Part shown: piece by piece, positions 33,835 to 42,418 of the stretch
How the letters are laid out: each line of letters begins with the position of its first letter
Position numbering within the stretch: position 1 is the stretch's first letter
DNA from: Paracoccaceae bacterium
GTDB taxonomy: Bacteria; Pseudomonadota; Alphaproteobacteria; Rhodobacterales; Rhodobacteraceae
Direction: 5' to 3'
DNA: 55,024 nucleotides
Assembly: GCA_018223125.1 (NCBI GenBank)
Contig: JAAEZA010000026.1
Coordinates: 1 to 55,024, forward strand
Made by a program: the position numbers and the translations under genes
The notes under the pieces: generated by a model
Database searches by the model: none
Seen by the model: only the letters and a program-made list of their open reading frames with translations
What the model was told of the DNA's origin: nothing

Positions 33835-34338
33835 TCATTCCACCCGCAACCGCGCCACGTCAAAGCCGTTATGCTCCAGTGCGGACACCGCCGCCGCGAT
33901 CCGGTCGGCACCACCTGTGGCCTTGCGATCCACGATAAACGCTGCACTGCCGTCCCGCGTGGACAGGGCCGCCGTGCGGAACCCTTCGTCCACCCACAAG
34001 ACAACCATCTGCCGCGTCACACCCGCCAACCCGCCATAATCCAGCGTGAAAACTGCCGGTTGATCCGGTGTTACATCGGCCTCGCGGGTGGCACCATCGG
34101 CGGCATCCTGTTCCACCCAGCGCTCCGCATCAAAACGGAAACCCGCTATGCGCCAATCCCCCGCATAATCCGCCCGCGTGATCCAGTCCCCCGCAAACCG
34201 CGCCGTGTCATAACGGGAGGTCGCGGACATCATCACGCGATCGTCACGGATTGCCCCGCCCGCAGGCGTAGCCCCCCGATCACAAGAGGCCAGCACCCCC
34301 AGAAGCGCCGCACAAAGCGCAAGCCGTCGCACCCGCAA
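33835..34338 (-). CDS. Lipocalin-like lipoprotein
   Basis: 167 residues with a lipoprotein signal (RRLALCAALLGVLASCDRG; lipobox LASC). The mature part has a lipocalin-like first strand (RFAGDWITRADYAGDW) and later beta strands (VVLWVDEGFRTAALSTRDG, SAAFIVDRKATGG), so a small beta-barrel ligand-binding protein is likely. It starts 2 bp after the BKACE stop codon (34341), so the two are almost certainly cotranscribed. Binding of a hydrophobic ligand such as an acylcarnitine is possible but only inferred from context. Confidence 0.7.
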   Translation of the reverse strand: MRVRRLALCAALLGVLASCDRGATPAGGAIRDDRVMMSATSRYDTARFAGDWITRADYAGDWRIAGFRFDAERWVEQDAADGATREADVTPDQPAVFTLDYGGLAGVTRQMVVLWVDEGFRTAALSTRDGSAAFIVDRKATGGADRIAAAVSALEHNGFDVARLRVE

Positions 34339-34340
34339 GA

Positions 34341-35252
34341 TTACGCCGGATCCCGTTTGGTCAGGCCGAGCTTCTCGCGCACGGCCTCTGGTCCCATGAC
34401 CTTGGCGCCCATCCGTTCAATAATGCCAACCGCGTTTTCCACCAGCATTTCGTTGGTGGCGAGGTTTCCGCGCCCCAGCATCAGGTTGTCTTCCAGACCG
34501 ACCCGCACGTTGCCACCTGCCAGAACTGCCGCTGCCACATAGGGTTGCTGGTGACGGCCCAGCGCAAAGGCGGACCAGTTCCAGTCATCCGGCACATTGT
34601 TCACCATTGCCATGAATGTGTTCAGATCGTCCGGCGCGCCCCAAGGCACCCCCATGCACAGTTGCACAAGGGCCGGACTGTCCAACACACCCTCTTTCAC
34701 CAGTTGCTTGGCAAACCACAGGTGGCCGGTGTCAAAAGCCTCGATCTCCGGCTTCACGCCGCAATCCGTCATCATCTGGCCCATGGCCCGCAGCATGCCC
34801 GGCGTATTGGTCATCACATAGTCGGCTTCGGCAAAGTTCATCGTGCCGCAATCCAGCGTGCAGATTTCGGGGCGGCAGTCCAGAATATGGGCCATACGCT
34901 CTGTCGCGCCGACCATATCCGTCCCCGCTTCCTTGATCTGCATCGGGTTTTCCACATCGCCAAAGACGATATCCCCGCCCATGCCTGCGGTCAGGTTCAG
35001 CACCACATCCACATCCGCCGCGCGGATGCGCTCTGTCACCTCGCGGTAGAGATGCCCGTCACGGCGCGGCGCACCTGTTTCAGGGTCGCGCACGTGGCAG
35101 TGCACCACTGCCGCACCGGCTCTGGCTGCGGCAATCGCGCTGTCGGCGATCTGCTCGGGGGAACGGGGCACATGGGGGCTGCGGTCCTGTGTGCCGCCAC
35201 CGCCTGTAACAGCACAGGTGATAAAGACATCGGTGTTCATTTCCAAAGGCAT
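34341..35252 (-). CDS. BKACE-family enzyme (3-dehydrocarnitine cleavage)
   Basis: 303-residue zinc-dependent beta-keto acid cleavage enzyme (DUF849/BKACE), which condenses a beta-keto acid with acetyl-CoA and releases acetoacetate. Zinc-binding VVHCHVRDPETG, the NLTAG strand, and the EAFDTGHLW and GVPWGAPDD blocks are present. Its neighbours (carnitine dehydrogenase-thioesterase, GlxA/CdhR-type regulator) indicate dehydrocarnitine as the substrate, giving betainyl-CoA. Start at ATG 35252; an ATG 12 bp upstream is also in frame. Divergent from the regulator gene with 79 bp between the starts. Confidence 0.9.
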   Translation of the reverse strand: MPLEMNTDVFITCAVTGGGGTQDRSPHVPRSPEQIADSAIAAARAGAAVVHCHVRDPETGAPRRDGHLYREVTERIRAADVDVVLNLTAGMGGDIVFGDVENPMQIKEAGTDMVGATERMAHILDCRPEICTLDCGTMNFAEADYVMTNTPGMLRAMGQMMTDCGVKPEIEAFDTGHLWFAKQLVKEGVLDSPALVQLCMGVPWGAPDDLNTFMAMVNNVPDDWNWSAFALGRHQQPYVAAAVLAGGNVRVGLEDNLMLGRGNLATNEMLVENAVGIIERMGAKVMGPEAVREKLGLTKRDPA

Positions 35253-35331
35253 GGCGCTCTCCAATTCGGGTATTTTGTGCAGTCTCCCACCCCTTGTGCT
35301 GCTGCGCTTTACAATTTACGAAACAAACTTA

Positions 35332-36300
35332 ATGAAAACCGCAAAAATTGAATCCGCCCCTCCGCGCAGCTTCCATTGCCGTGCACTTGTGATGCCGCAG
35401 AGCAATATGCTCTGCCTTGCCGCCGTTCTGGATCCGCTGCGCGCTGCCAATCGGGCGGCAGGGCGGCAGATCTATACTTGGGACATCGCTACGGCCACAA
35501 ACCAAGCCGTTACGCTGACAACGGGGCTGAAGGTTCCTGCCAATCCTGCCGCGCGACTGTCCCCGCCAGACATGCTGGCGCTGATTGCGGGGTTTGACAT
35601 CGAAAGCCAGAGCAAACCGGACATCCTGCGCCAGTTGATGCCTGCAATCCACCATGCGCCGCTAACCTGCGGCATTGACGGAGGCGGAGAGATCCTTGCC
35701 CGCTGCGGTGTTCTACGCGGGCACCGCGCCACAACCCACTGGGAAGATTTGGAAAAATTGGAACTCGCCTTCCCTGACATTACCGTAGTACGCGACCGTT
35801 TCGTCCAGTCGGGAAAGTTCATCACCACCGGCGGGGCCAGCCCCTGCATCGACATGATGCTGCATCTGATCCAGCGCCATCATGGCAGAAGTCTTGCCGA
35901 AAGTGTGATGCGGACCTTTCTTTACGATCCGGTCCACGCCGGCTCCGACCCGCAGTCGCTGGTTTCTGTGTCGCGGCTGAAGCGCCGCTCCCCGCCCGTG
36001 GCCCGCGCCTTGCAGCTGATGGAAGAACATCTCGAAGACCCGATCCCCGTCAGCCAAATTGCGCGGCGTTGCGGACTTTCAGCGCGCCGGCTGGAAATGC
36101 TGTTTCGCGCCGAAACCGGCAGTGGACCGGGGCAGACCTTCCGCGCCCTGCGTCTGGCCGAGGCCCGCCGTCTGGTCGTCGATACACCCGACCCTTTGCA
36201 ACAGATCGCCGTGCGTTGCGGCTTTAACTCTCTCCCCGCTTTCTCGCGCGCTTTCAAAGAGTCCTTCGGCACCGCGCCCAGCCGTTTGCGCAGACGGTAG
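35332..36300 (+). CDS. cdhR: GlxA/CdhR-type AraC-family regulator
   Basis: 322-residue regulator with an N-terminal DJ-1/PfpI-like class I amidotransferase domain and a C-terminal AraC double helix-turn-helix (LEDPIPVSQIARRCGLSARRLEML, then DPLQQIAVRCGFNSLPAFSRAFK). It corresponds to the GlxA group that includes CdhR, the carnitine-responsive activator of carnitine catabolism, and its divergent position next to the BKACE gene supports that. An in-frame upstream start would overlap the divergent BKACE coding region; ATG 35332 is preferred. Confidence 0.85.
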   Translation: MKTAKIESAPPRSFHCRALVMPQSNMLCLAAVLDPLRAANRAAGRQIYTWDIATATNQAVTLTTGLKVPANPAARLSPPDMLALIAGFDIESQSKPDILRQLMPAIHHAPLTCGIDGGGEILARCGVLRGHRATTHWEDLEKLELAFPDITVVRDRFVQSGKFITTGGASPCIDMMLHLIQRHHGRSLAESVMRTFLYDPVHAGSDPQSLVSVSRLKRRSPPVARALQLMEEHLEDPIPVSQIARRCGLSARRLEMLFRAETGSGPGQTFRALRLAEARRLVVDTPDPLQQIAVRCGFNSLPAFSRAFKESFGTAPSRLRRR

Positions 36301-36398
36301 CCCCCGTAACGCCCGATTGACAAGATCGCCCCGACACGACACCACTGTCGCCAGCGCAGGGGCATTTTGCGGCTCTGCCAATTCACTCAGGAAATCCA

Positions 36399-37283
36399 AT
36401 GACTTCACGCCCTGCTGCAATGTCCGCCAATCTGATCGGGACGCTATTCATGATCGCGGCGATGGGTGTATTTGCGATTGAGGACGCCCTGATCAAAGCC
36501 GCCGGAGCGATCATGCCGCTGGGACAGGTGATGATTTTCTTCGGACTGGGCGGCGCACTGGTGTTTGCCAGCCTCACCCTGCTGCGGGGCGAGCCTCTGT
36601 TCACCCCTGACGTGATCTCCCGTCCCATGCGCATCCGCGTCGGATTTGAGATCACCGGTCGGCTGTTCTATTTCCTTGCGATCACCCTCACTCCTTTGTC
36701 TGCCGCGACCGTAATCCTGCAAGCCACGCCGCTGGTTGTGGTGGCCAGTGCTGCGCTGGTGTTCGGGGAAACCGTCGGATGGAAGCGCTGGGCGGCCATT
36801 GTGATCGGGCTGATCGGCGTAATCGTCATCATCCGGCCCGGCAGTGACAGCTTTTCGGCTCTCTCCCTGTTGGCGGTGATCGGAATGCTGGGATTTGCGG
36901 GCCGCGATCTGGCCAGCCGCGCAGCCCCTGCCAGCATCAGCACCGCCCTGCTCGGCCTTTACGGGTTCCTGTCAGTCGTGGTCGCCGGAGGCCTTTTTGC
37001 GCTCTGGAGCGGGGAACCCTTCGTGTGGCTCGACCGCTCCGGCTGGCTGGTGCTGGGCGCTGCCGTATTTTCCGGCGTCTTTGCCTACAGCTTCCTGATG
37101 AAAGCCATGCGCACCGGAGAGATTTCCGCCGTGACCCCGTTCCGCTATACCCGCCTTCTGTTCGGCGTGGCCCTTGGCGTAATCCTGTTCGGGGAAAGCC
37201 TCAGCCCGACAATCCTGCTCGGCTCCGGCCTGATCGTCTGCTCCGGCCTGTTCATCGTCTGGCGGGCGCGGCAGGCGGGTTGA
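36399..37283 (+). CDS. EamA/DMT-family transporter
   Basis: 294-residue inner-membrane protein with about ten hydrophobic segments in two EamA repeats; the end of each repeat carries a typical FGE motif (VFGETVGWKRW and LFGESLSPT). DMT proteins export metabolites or import amines; no substrate can be named. It follows the regulator by 98 bp and is convergent with the aldo/keto reductase (26 bp between). Confidence 0.87.
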   Translation: MTSRPAAMSANLIGTLFMIAAMGVFAIEDALIKAAGAIMPLGQVMIFFGLGGALVFASLTLLRGEPLFTPDVISRPMRIRVGFEITGRLFYFLAITLTPLSAATVILQATPLVVVASAALVFGETVGWKRWAAIVIGLIGVIVIIRPGSDSFSALSLLAVIGMLGFAGRDLASRAAPASISTALLGLYGFLSVVVAGGLFALWSGEPFVWLDRSGWLVLGAAVFSGVFAYSFLMKAMRTGEISAVTPFRYTRLLFGVALGVILFGESLSPTILLGSGLIVCSGLFIVWRARQAG

Positions 37284-37309
37284 AACATCTCCCGCTGCCA
37301 CGCACCAAA

Positions 37310-38356
37310 TCAGTAAGGCATCGGATGGGCCTTATGCACTGCATCAAGGTCTTTCAGAACCTCGTCTGACAGTTCCACATCCGCAGATCCAAGGGCAATA
37401 TCCAGCTGCTCCATGCTGGTCGCCCCGAAAATGGCCGATCCCATAAAGGGCCGTGTGCGGCACCATGCCAACGCCATTTGCACAGGGTTCAGCCCGTGTT
37501 TCTGCGCCACCGCCAGATATTCGGCCACCGTGGGTAAGGTGCGCGGTGTCATCCGCCCGCCCAGATCGTTCACATAGCTGCGGCGGGATTTTTCCGGCAC
37601 CACATCGCCCTGATATTTCCCCGTCAGCAATCCGGCCGCCAGCGGCGAGAAGGACAGCAGGTCCACCTGTTCCTGATGGGCCATTTCGGCCATATCCGTA
37701 TCAAACAGGCGGCACATCAGGGAATATTCGTTCTGCACCGACACCACACGCGGCAGGCCCATGTCCTCGGCCATGCGCACCCAACGCGCACAGCCCCATG
37801 CACTTTCGTTGGACAGGCCGAAATGGCGGATTTTACCTTGTTCTACCAGCTCTCCGATGGTCTCCAATACTTCCTGCATGTGGCGCAGGGTTTCACTGCG
37901 GTCCTGACCGCTCGGGTCATAGTTCCAGTTCTGGCGGAACATGTAGGACCCGCGATTGGGCCAGTGTAACTGGTAGATATCCACATAATCCGTCTGCAGG
38001 CTGCGCAGGGAGTTTTCCAGCGCGGTGTGGATCGTTTCACGGCTGATCGGCGCCCCGTCGCGGACGTTTTTATATCCGCTGCCCGAGACTTTAGTGGCCA
38101 GCACAAAATCCCCGCGCCGCGCCTTGTTGGCCGCAATCCAGCTTCCGATAACGCGCTCTGTGTCGCCTTGGGTTTCTTTGGACAGCGGGTTTGTCGGATA
38201 CATTTCGGCGGTATCGATGATGTTTACCCCCCGCTCCAGCGCGCGGTCTATCTGGGCGTGGCCTTCGGCTTCGGTGTTCTGGGTGCCCCATGTCATCGAC
38301 CCGAGGGCCAGTTCACTGAGTTCAAGGTCGGTCGTGCTGAGTTGGCGATAGCGCAT
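37310..38356 (-). CDS. Aldo/keto reductase (Tas-like)
   Basis: 348-residue TIM-barrel NADPH-dependent oxidoreductase like E. coli Tas. Catalytic tetrad residues are visible: Asp and Tyr in IIDTAEMYPTNP, Lys in LATKVSG and His in YQLHWPN. Start at ATG 38356 (MRYRQLSTTDLELS); an ATG 18 bp upstream is also possible. Divergent from the ImuA-like gene; the LexA box lies between them, closer to the latter. Confidence 0.9.
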   Translation of the reverse strand: MRYRQLSTTDLELSELALGSMTWGTQNTEAEGHAQIDRALERGVNIIDTAEMYPTNPLSKETQGDTERVIGSWIAANKARRGDFVLATKVSGSGYKNVRDGAPISRETIHTALENSLRSLQTDYVDIYQLHWPNRGSYMFRQNWNYDPSGQDRSETLRHMQEVLETIGELVEQGKIRHFGLSNESAWGCARWVRMAEDMGLPRVVSVQNEYSLMCRLFDTDMAEMAHQEQVDLLSFSPLAAGLLTGKYQGDVVPEKSRRSYVNDLGGRMTPRTLPTVAEYLAVAQKHGLNPVQMALAWCRTRPFMGSAIFGATSMEQLDIALGSADVELSDEVLKDLDAVHKAHPMPY

Positions 38357-38437
38357 CTGCGGCTGTCCTGTCATTTTGATCTGTTTGGCAAGAAACATGG
38401 GAGGATTTTCCGGCTTGTCAACGCGGAAAGGAATTGA

Positions 38438-38452
38438 GAACAAAAAGAGAAC
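38438..38452 (+). promoter_or_regulatory. LexA (SOS) box
   Basis: GAAC-AAAAAGA-GAAC at 38438-38452, the exact alphaproteobacterial LexA operator form (GAAC-N7-GAAC). It lies 17 bp upstream of the ImuA-like start and 81 bp from the divergent aldo/keto reductase. Confidence 0.85.
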
Positions 38453-38469
38453 ATGGTAACATCGAAACC

Positions 38470-39096
38470 ATGACCACTCTGACTCGCAAGCCTCTGAAAC
38501 CTGCCAGCACCCTTCAGATCGCACAGGGCATCAACCTGCCTTACGACCGTGCCCACGAACTTTGCGGGCCGTCACGGCGCAGCCTTGCGCTGATGATCGC
38601 CAGCCGCAGTGATGCCCCTGTCCTGTGGATCAAACCGGACTGGCATCCCGATGAATTGAACCCCCAAGGGGTGGTGCGGTTTCTTAATCCCGGACGCATT
38701 ACCTTTGTGCGCCCCAAACGGGCCGAAGACATCCTGTGGTGTATGGAAGAATCCCTGCGCGCAGGCTGTGTGCCGCTGGTGATCGCGGAATGTGACAAAC
38801 CCCCTGCCCTGACTCCGGTCCGCCGCCTGCATCTTGCCACCCAAAGCGGGGCGGAACTGGGCAAGATCAAAATCCTGCCGCTGTTGCTGACACAAGGCGA
38901 CGGCGGGGCGCAGGGAATTGAAACCCGCTGGCATATGGCCCCCCGCCACGAACAGGGCCAGAACCGCTGGCTGCTGCAACGCCGCCGCGCCCGCATGGCG
39001 CCCCCTGCGGCCTGGACGCTGGGCTGGGAAAACAAACAGCCGCGAATCCTTACTGAAACCGCACCGGATATCGCGCCTGATATTGCCGCTGAATGA
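38470..39096 (+). CDS. ImuA-like SOS protein
   Basis: 208 residues resembling the RecA-related ImuA family that acts with ImuB and DnaE2 in SOS mutagenesis. Similar blocks include ALMIASRSDAPVLWIKPDW, DILWCMEESLRAG and TPVRRLHLATQSGA. The Walker A is not conserved as a canonical P-loop, so ATP use is doubtful. The start at ATG 38470 sits 17 bp after a perfect LexA box, supporting DNA-damage induction. Neither imuB nor dnaE2 follows (next is a GNAT gene), so it is an orphan copy. The N-terminal half is the more divergent part. Confidence 0.72.
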   Translation: MTTLTRKPLKPASTLQIAQGINLPYDRAHELCGPSRRSLALMIASRSDAPVLWIKPDWHPDELNPQGVVRFLNPGRITFVRPKRAEDILWCMEESLRAGCVPLVIAECDKPPALTPVRRLHLATQSGAELGKIKILPLLLTQGDGGAQGIETRWHMAPRHEQGQNRWLLQRRRARMAPPAAWTLGWENKQPRILTETAPDIAPDIAAE

Positions 39097-39151
39097 CCGT
39101 CTTTGGCGACATCCCGCTTGACAGCCCCTGACAGGCGGGCAACCTCATACC

Positions 39152-39640
39152 ATGAATATTCGCCCAGCCACCCCGACCGACGCCGATGCCATCTGTGCCA
39201 TCTGGAACCCGATCATCCGCGACACGCTGATCACCTTTACCACGCAGGAAAAAACGCCGGAGGGGATCGCCGCACTGCTGGACACATCCGCCCGCAACAA
39301 CCGGCCGTTTCTGGTGGCCGTGGACGGGGCGGAGCTGCTGGGTTTTGCCAGCTACGGCCCGTTCCGCAACGGTCCGGGATATGCCTATACCATGGAACAT
39401 TCCATCAACCTCGCCCCTGCCGCCCGTGGCAAGGGCACGGGTCGCGCGTTGATGGCCGCACTAGAGGACCACGCCCGCGCCGCGCAGATCCATTCTCTCT
39501 TTGCCGGTGTCAGTGCTGCCAACCCTGCTGCAATCCGCTTTCACACCGCCTGCGGCTTTGTAGCGGTCGCAACCCTCCCCGAGGCAGGGTATAAGTTTGG
39601 TAAATGGCTTGATCTGGTGCTGCTGCAAAAGCTGCTGTGA
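39152..39640 (+). CDS. GNAT N-acetyltransferase (phosphinothricin acetyltransferase-like)
   Basis: 162-residue GNAT-fold acetyltransferase. The acetyl-CoA pyrophosphate loop is APAARGKGTGRALM, preceded by EHSINLAP as in Pat/Bar/YncA-type enzymes, and followed by AANPAAIRFHTACGF. It probably acetylates a small amine such as a toxic amino-acid analogue. It lies 55 bp after the ImuA-like gene on the same strand; cotranscription would put it under SOS control but is not shown. Confidence 0.87.
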   Translation: MNIRPATPTDADAICAIWNPIIRDTLITFTTQEKTPEGIAALLDTSARNNRPFLVAVDGAELLGFASYGPFRNGPGYAYTMEHSINLAPAARGKGTGRALMAALEDHARAAQIHSLFAGVSAANPAAIRFHTACGFVAVATLPEAGYKFGKWLDLVLLQKLL

Positions 39641-39674
39641 CCAAGGCAGCCACACGCTGGAATAAGGACGGCCC

Positions 39675-40358
39675 ATGTCAATCTGGACCCGCATCGCAGA
39701 GGCCCTTTCCGCGCTCGCCAAAGGCGAAAGCCTTACACAGGTGCTGGAAAAGCTCCGCACGCCCCCCGAACGCTCGGTCGCGTTTACCATTGCGGTAATC
39801 GCGCTCGGGGCGAAGATGGCCAAAGCCGACGGGCTGGTTACACGGGACGAAGTCGCCGCTTTCCGTCAGGTGTTCCAGATTTCCAAAGAGGACGAACCCC
39901 AAGCCGCCCGCGTTTTCAATCTCGCCCGTCAGGACGTGGCCGGTTATGAATCCTACGCCAGCACCATCGCCAGAATGTTCCGCGGTGACAACGATGTGCT
40001 GGAAAACCTTGTGGCGGGCCTGTTCTATATCGCCATGGCCGACGGGGAATATCACCCCGCCGAAAGCGATTTCATCCGCGAGGTCGCCCGTATCTTCGGA
40101 CTGAGCGAGCGCTGCTTTGACAGCCTGCACAAACGCTTTGTTCCCAATGCCGCCCCTGATGCCTATGATGTACTAGGCGTGACACCGGACACACCGCTGC
40201 ACGAAATCCGAAAGGCATGGCGCGCCAAAGTGCGCGATACCCACCCCGACCGCCTGATGGCCCGTGGCCTGCCCGAAGAAGCCATCACGCTGGCCACCAA
40301 ACATATGATTGCGGTGAATGAAGCTTGGGAAACCCTGTCAGAACGGCACGCCCCATGA
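39675..40358 (+). CDS. TerB-like/DnaJ domain co-chaperone (DjlA type)
   Basis: 227 residues: an N-terminal TerB-like helical domain (residues about 30-150, including AKADGLVTRDE and MADGEYHPAESDF) and a C-terminal J domain with the HPD motif in THPDRLMARG that stimulates DnaK. It lacks the DjlA transmembrane anchor, so it is probably soluble or peripherally attached. It starts 34 bp after the GNAT stop and is closely followed by the EEP gene. Confidence 0.85.
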   Translation: MSIWTRIAEALSALAKGESLTQVLEKLRTPPERSVAFTIAVIALGAKMAKADGLVTRDEVAAFRQVFQISKEDEPQAARVFNLARQDVAGYESYASTIARMFRGDNDVLENLVAGLFYIAMADGEYHPAESDFIREVARIFGLSERCFDSLHKRFVPNAAPDAYDVLGVTPDTPLHEIRKAWRAKVRDTHPDRLMARGLPEEAITLATKHMIAVNEAWETLSERHAP

Positions 40359-40374
40359 AACAGCGGCTCCACTG

Positions 40375-41418
40375 ATGCGCATCGCTACCTATAACGTCGA
40401 ATGGTTCGCCAGCCTGTTCGACCAGCAAAACAACCTGATACAGGATGACAGCTGGTCAGGCCGCTATGACGTGACCAAGAACCAGCAGATCGCTGCCCTT
40501 GGCACGGTTTTTCAAAGGCTCGACGCGGACGGAATTATGGTCATCGAAGCGCCCAATTCCGGCAACACCCAATCCACCAAAACCGCGCTGGAAAATTTTG
40601 CAAAGCATTTCGGACTGCGCCAGAACGCAGCAATCGTCGGCTTTGAGAACGACACCCAGCAGGAAATCGCCTTTCTCTACGATCCTGCGAAAATGCAGGT
40701 GATGCACGATCCCCAAGGGATCGAAAGCAGCCCCGACGGATCGCGCACAGCCCCCCGCTTTGACGGCGTGTTCAAGATTGATCTTGATGTGGACAACCAG
40801 CCCGACACGGTGACCTTTTCCAAACCACCCTTGGAGCTTCTCGTCTCTCCGGAAGGGGGCGCGCCGCTGCGGTTTATCGGGGTCCATGCCAAGTCCAAAG
40901 CCCCCCACGGTGCGCGCAACCGCCAGCAGGAGGTGCGGATTTCCATTGCCAACCGGCGCAAGCAACTGGCCCAGTGTATCTGGTTGCGCCAACGGATAGA
41001 GGACCACCTGAAAGCGGGTGAAGACATGTTGGTGATGGGGGATTTCAACGACGGTCCGGGACTGGATGAATACGAACGCCTGTTCGGCCAGTCCGGCGTA
41101 GAGGTCGTTCTGGGCGCGAACATGCCCGATGACCGGCGGCTTTATGATCCCCATGCGCTGGCGAAACTCTCGCCGCGCAGCCCCGCCCCGACCACGGCGC
41201 GCTTTTTCAACCACACCACCAAAACCTATCTGAATGCCCTGCTGGATTATATCATGATTTCACCCGATTTGCGCCGCAGGGCAGCCCCCCGCTGGAAAAT
41301 CTGGCACCCGTTTGACACGCCCGAATGTTTCCGCGACAGCGACTTTTGCGCTGCCCTTTTGACAGCCTCGGACCATTTCCCGGTAACGATTGATCTGGAT
41401 TTAACCGCAAAGGGATGA
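40375..41418 (+). CDS. Endonuclease/exonuclease/phosphatase family protein
   Basis: 347-residue EEP-fold hydrolase. Catalytic blocks run in order: ATYNVEWF, the metal glutamate in GIMVIEAPN, GVHAKSK, GDFNDGPG and SDHFPV. No signal peptide, so a cytoplasmic Mg-dependent nuclease or phosphatase is likely. Start at ATG 40375; an in-frame ATG at 40318 would overlap the TerB-DnaJ gene by 41 bp. Confidence 0.87.
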   Translation: MRIATYNVEWFASLFDQQNNLIQDDSWSGRYDVTKNQQIAALGTVFQRLDADGIMVIEAPNSGNTQSTKTALENFAKHFGLRQNAAIVGFENDTQQEIAFLYDPAKMQVMHDPQGIESSPDGSRTAPRFDGVFKIDLDVDNQPDTVTFSKPPLELLVSPEGGAPLRFIGVHAKSKAPHGARNRQQEVRISIANRRKQLAQCIWLRQRIEDHLKAGEDMLVMGDFNDGPGLDEYERLFGQSGVEVVLGANMPDDRRLYDPHALAKLSPRSPAPTTARFFNHTTKTYLNALLDYIMISPDLRRRAAPRWKIWHPFDTPECFRDSDFCAALLTASDHFPVTIDLDLTAKG

Positions 41419-41449
41419 ACTTTTTGCAAAACGATCCTATATTAGATCC

Positions 41450-41800
41450 ATGAAACACTTTGCCCCATTGTTACTCGCTCTGGCTTTGGCCACCCCTGTT
41501 GCCGCGCAGGAAGAGCAGGACTCCTCTGAACTGTTCAAACGGTTCGAGCAGCTTTCCGATGATGCGCAATCCATGCTGAAAGGCTGGGTGGACGAGCTTG
41601 GGCCCAAACTCGACGAACTTGGCCCCGCAATGGAAGACCTTGCAGAGCGTCTGGGAGAGATGAGCACCTATCACGCCCCCGAAGTGCTCGAAAACGGCGA
41701 CATCCTGATCCGCCGCAAAACACCGCTTCCCCCGAAGGAAGAGCCCGAAGAACCCCGCGAAACGCCTTTGACCAACCCGCAAAACACCATAGAACTGTAA
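41450..41800 (+). CDS. Secreted hypothetical protein (116 aa)
   Basis: 116 residues with a clear cleavable signal peptide (MKHFAPLLLALALATPVAAQ). The mature part is a heptad-like acidic helix (about 30-70; DELGPKLDELGPAMEDLAERL) and a proline/glutamate-rich tail. It resembles small periplasmic proteins of unknown function common in Rhodobacteraceae. It lies 31 bp after the EEP gene and 24 bp before the YkgJ-type gene, so it may be in the same transcript. Confidence 0.75.
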   Translation: MKHFAPLLLALALATPVAAQEEQDSSELFKRFEQLSDDAQSMLKGWVDELGPKLDELGPAMEDLAERLGEMSTYHAPEVLENGDILIRRKTPLPPKEEPEEPRETPLTNPQNTIEL

Positions 41801-41824
41801 CCACTGTTCTATTCGGGGGTGGCA

Positions 41825-42331
41825 ATGGCCGAGGCGGAAATCTGGGATGAAGACCTGTGCAAAGCCTGCGGCGCCTGTTGTGACGGCAGCCTGTTTGTTC
41901 AGGCGCGACTGGCCGAAGGCGAGAAAATCCTGCCCGACATGGAAGAAGGCTTTGCGCGGAATGAAAGGGGGTTCAGCCTGCCCTGCCCCTATTTCTGCGA
42001 AACCTGCACCGTCTATAACATCCGCCCGAAAATCTGCCGCACCTTCGGCTGTGACCTGTTGGCAGCGGTGAAGGACGGCAAAACCCCATACGCTGACGCC
42101 CTGCAAGCCGTGGCGCGATTACGCACAGCCCGCGACGCCCTTGCCGCCCGTCTGCCATTGGCCGTCACCAGCGTACCAGAGGCAGAACAACAGTTTGCCA
42201 TGGGCTATCGCAACTATCCCGATCTGGCGGCGTTTCAGGCGGATAACGCTGAAACCATCGCCGCAATCAAGGAAATGCAGGACGCCACACGTCCCTTCAC
42301 CCACGGCAAAGACACCGCAATTTCCATGTAG
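41825..42331 (+). CDS. YkgJ-type cysteine cluster protein
   Basis: 168 residues with the metal-binding cysteines CKACGACC near the N-terminus and CPYFCETCTVYNIRPKICRTF further on, the pattern of the YkgJ/CxxCxxCC family that binds zinc or an iron-sulfur cluster. The biochemical role of the family is not established. I start at ATG 41825, which follows GGGGG; a GTG 6 bp upstream is in frame. Confidence 0.85.
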   Translation: MAEAEIWDEDLCKACGACCDGSLFVQARLAEGEKILPDMEEGFARNERGFSLPCPYFCETCTVYNIRPKICRTFGCDLLAAVKDGKTPYADALQAVARLRTARDALAARLPLAVTSVPEAEQQFAMGYRNYPDLAAFQADNAETIAAIKEMQDATRPFTHGKDTAISM

Positions 42332-42418
42332 GCGGTCACGGCTTTATCATCGCCCCTTTCACTTCGCCCCGTGACGCCCTAAGTCTTTTGCAACGAAATC
42401 TTTACCGGAGCTTCTTAT

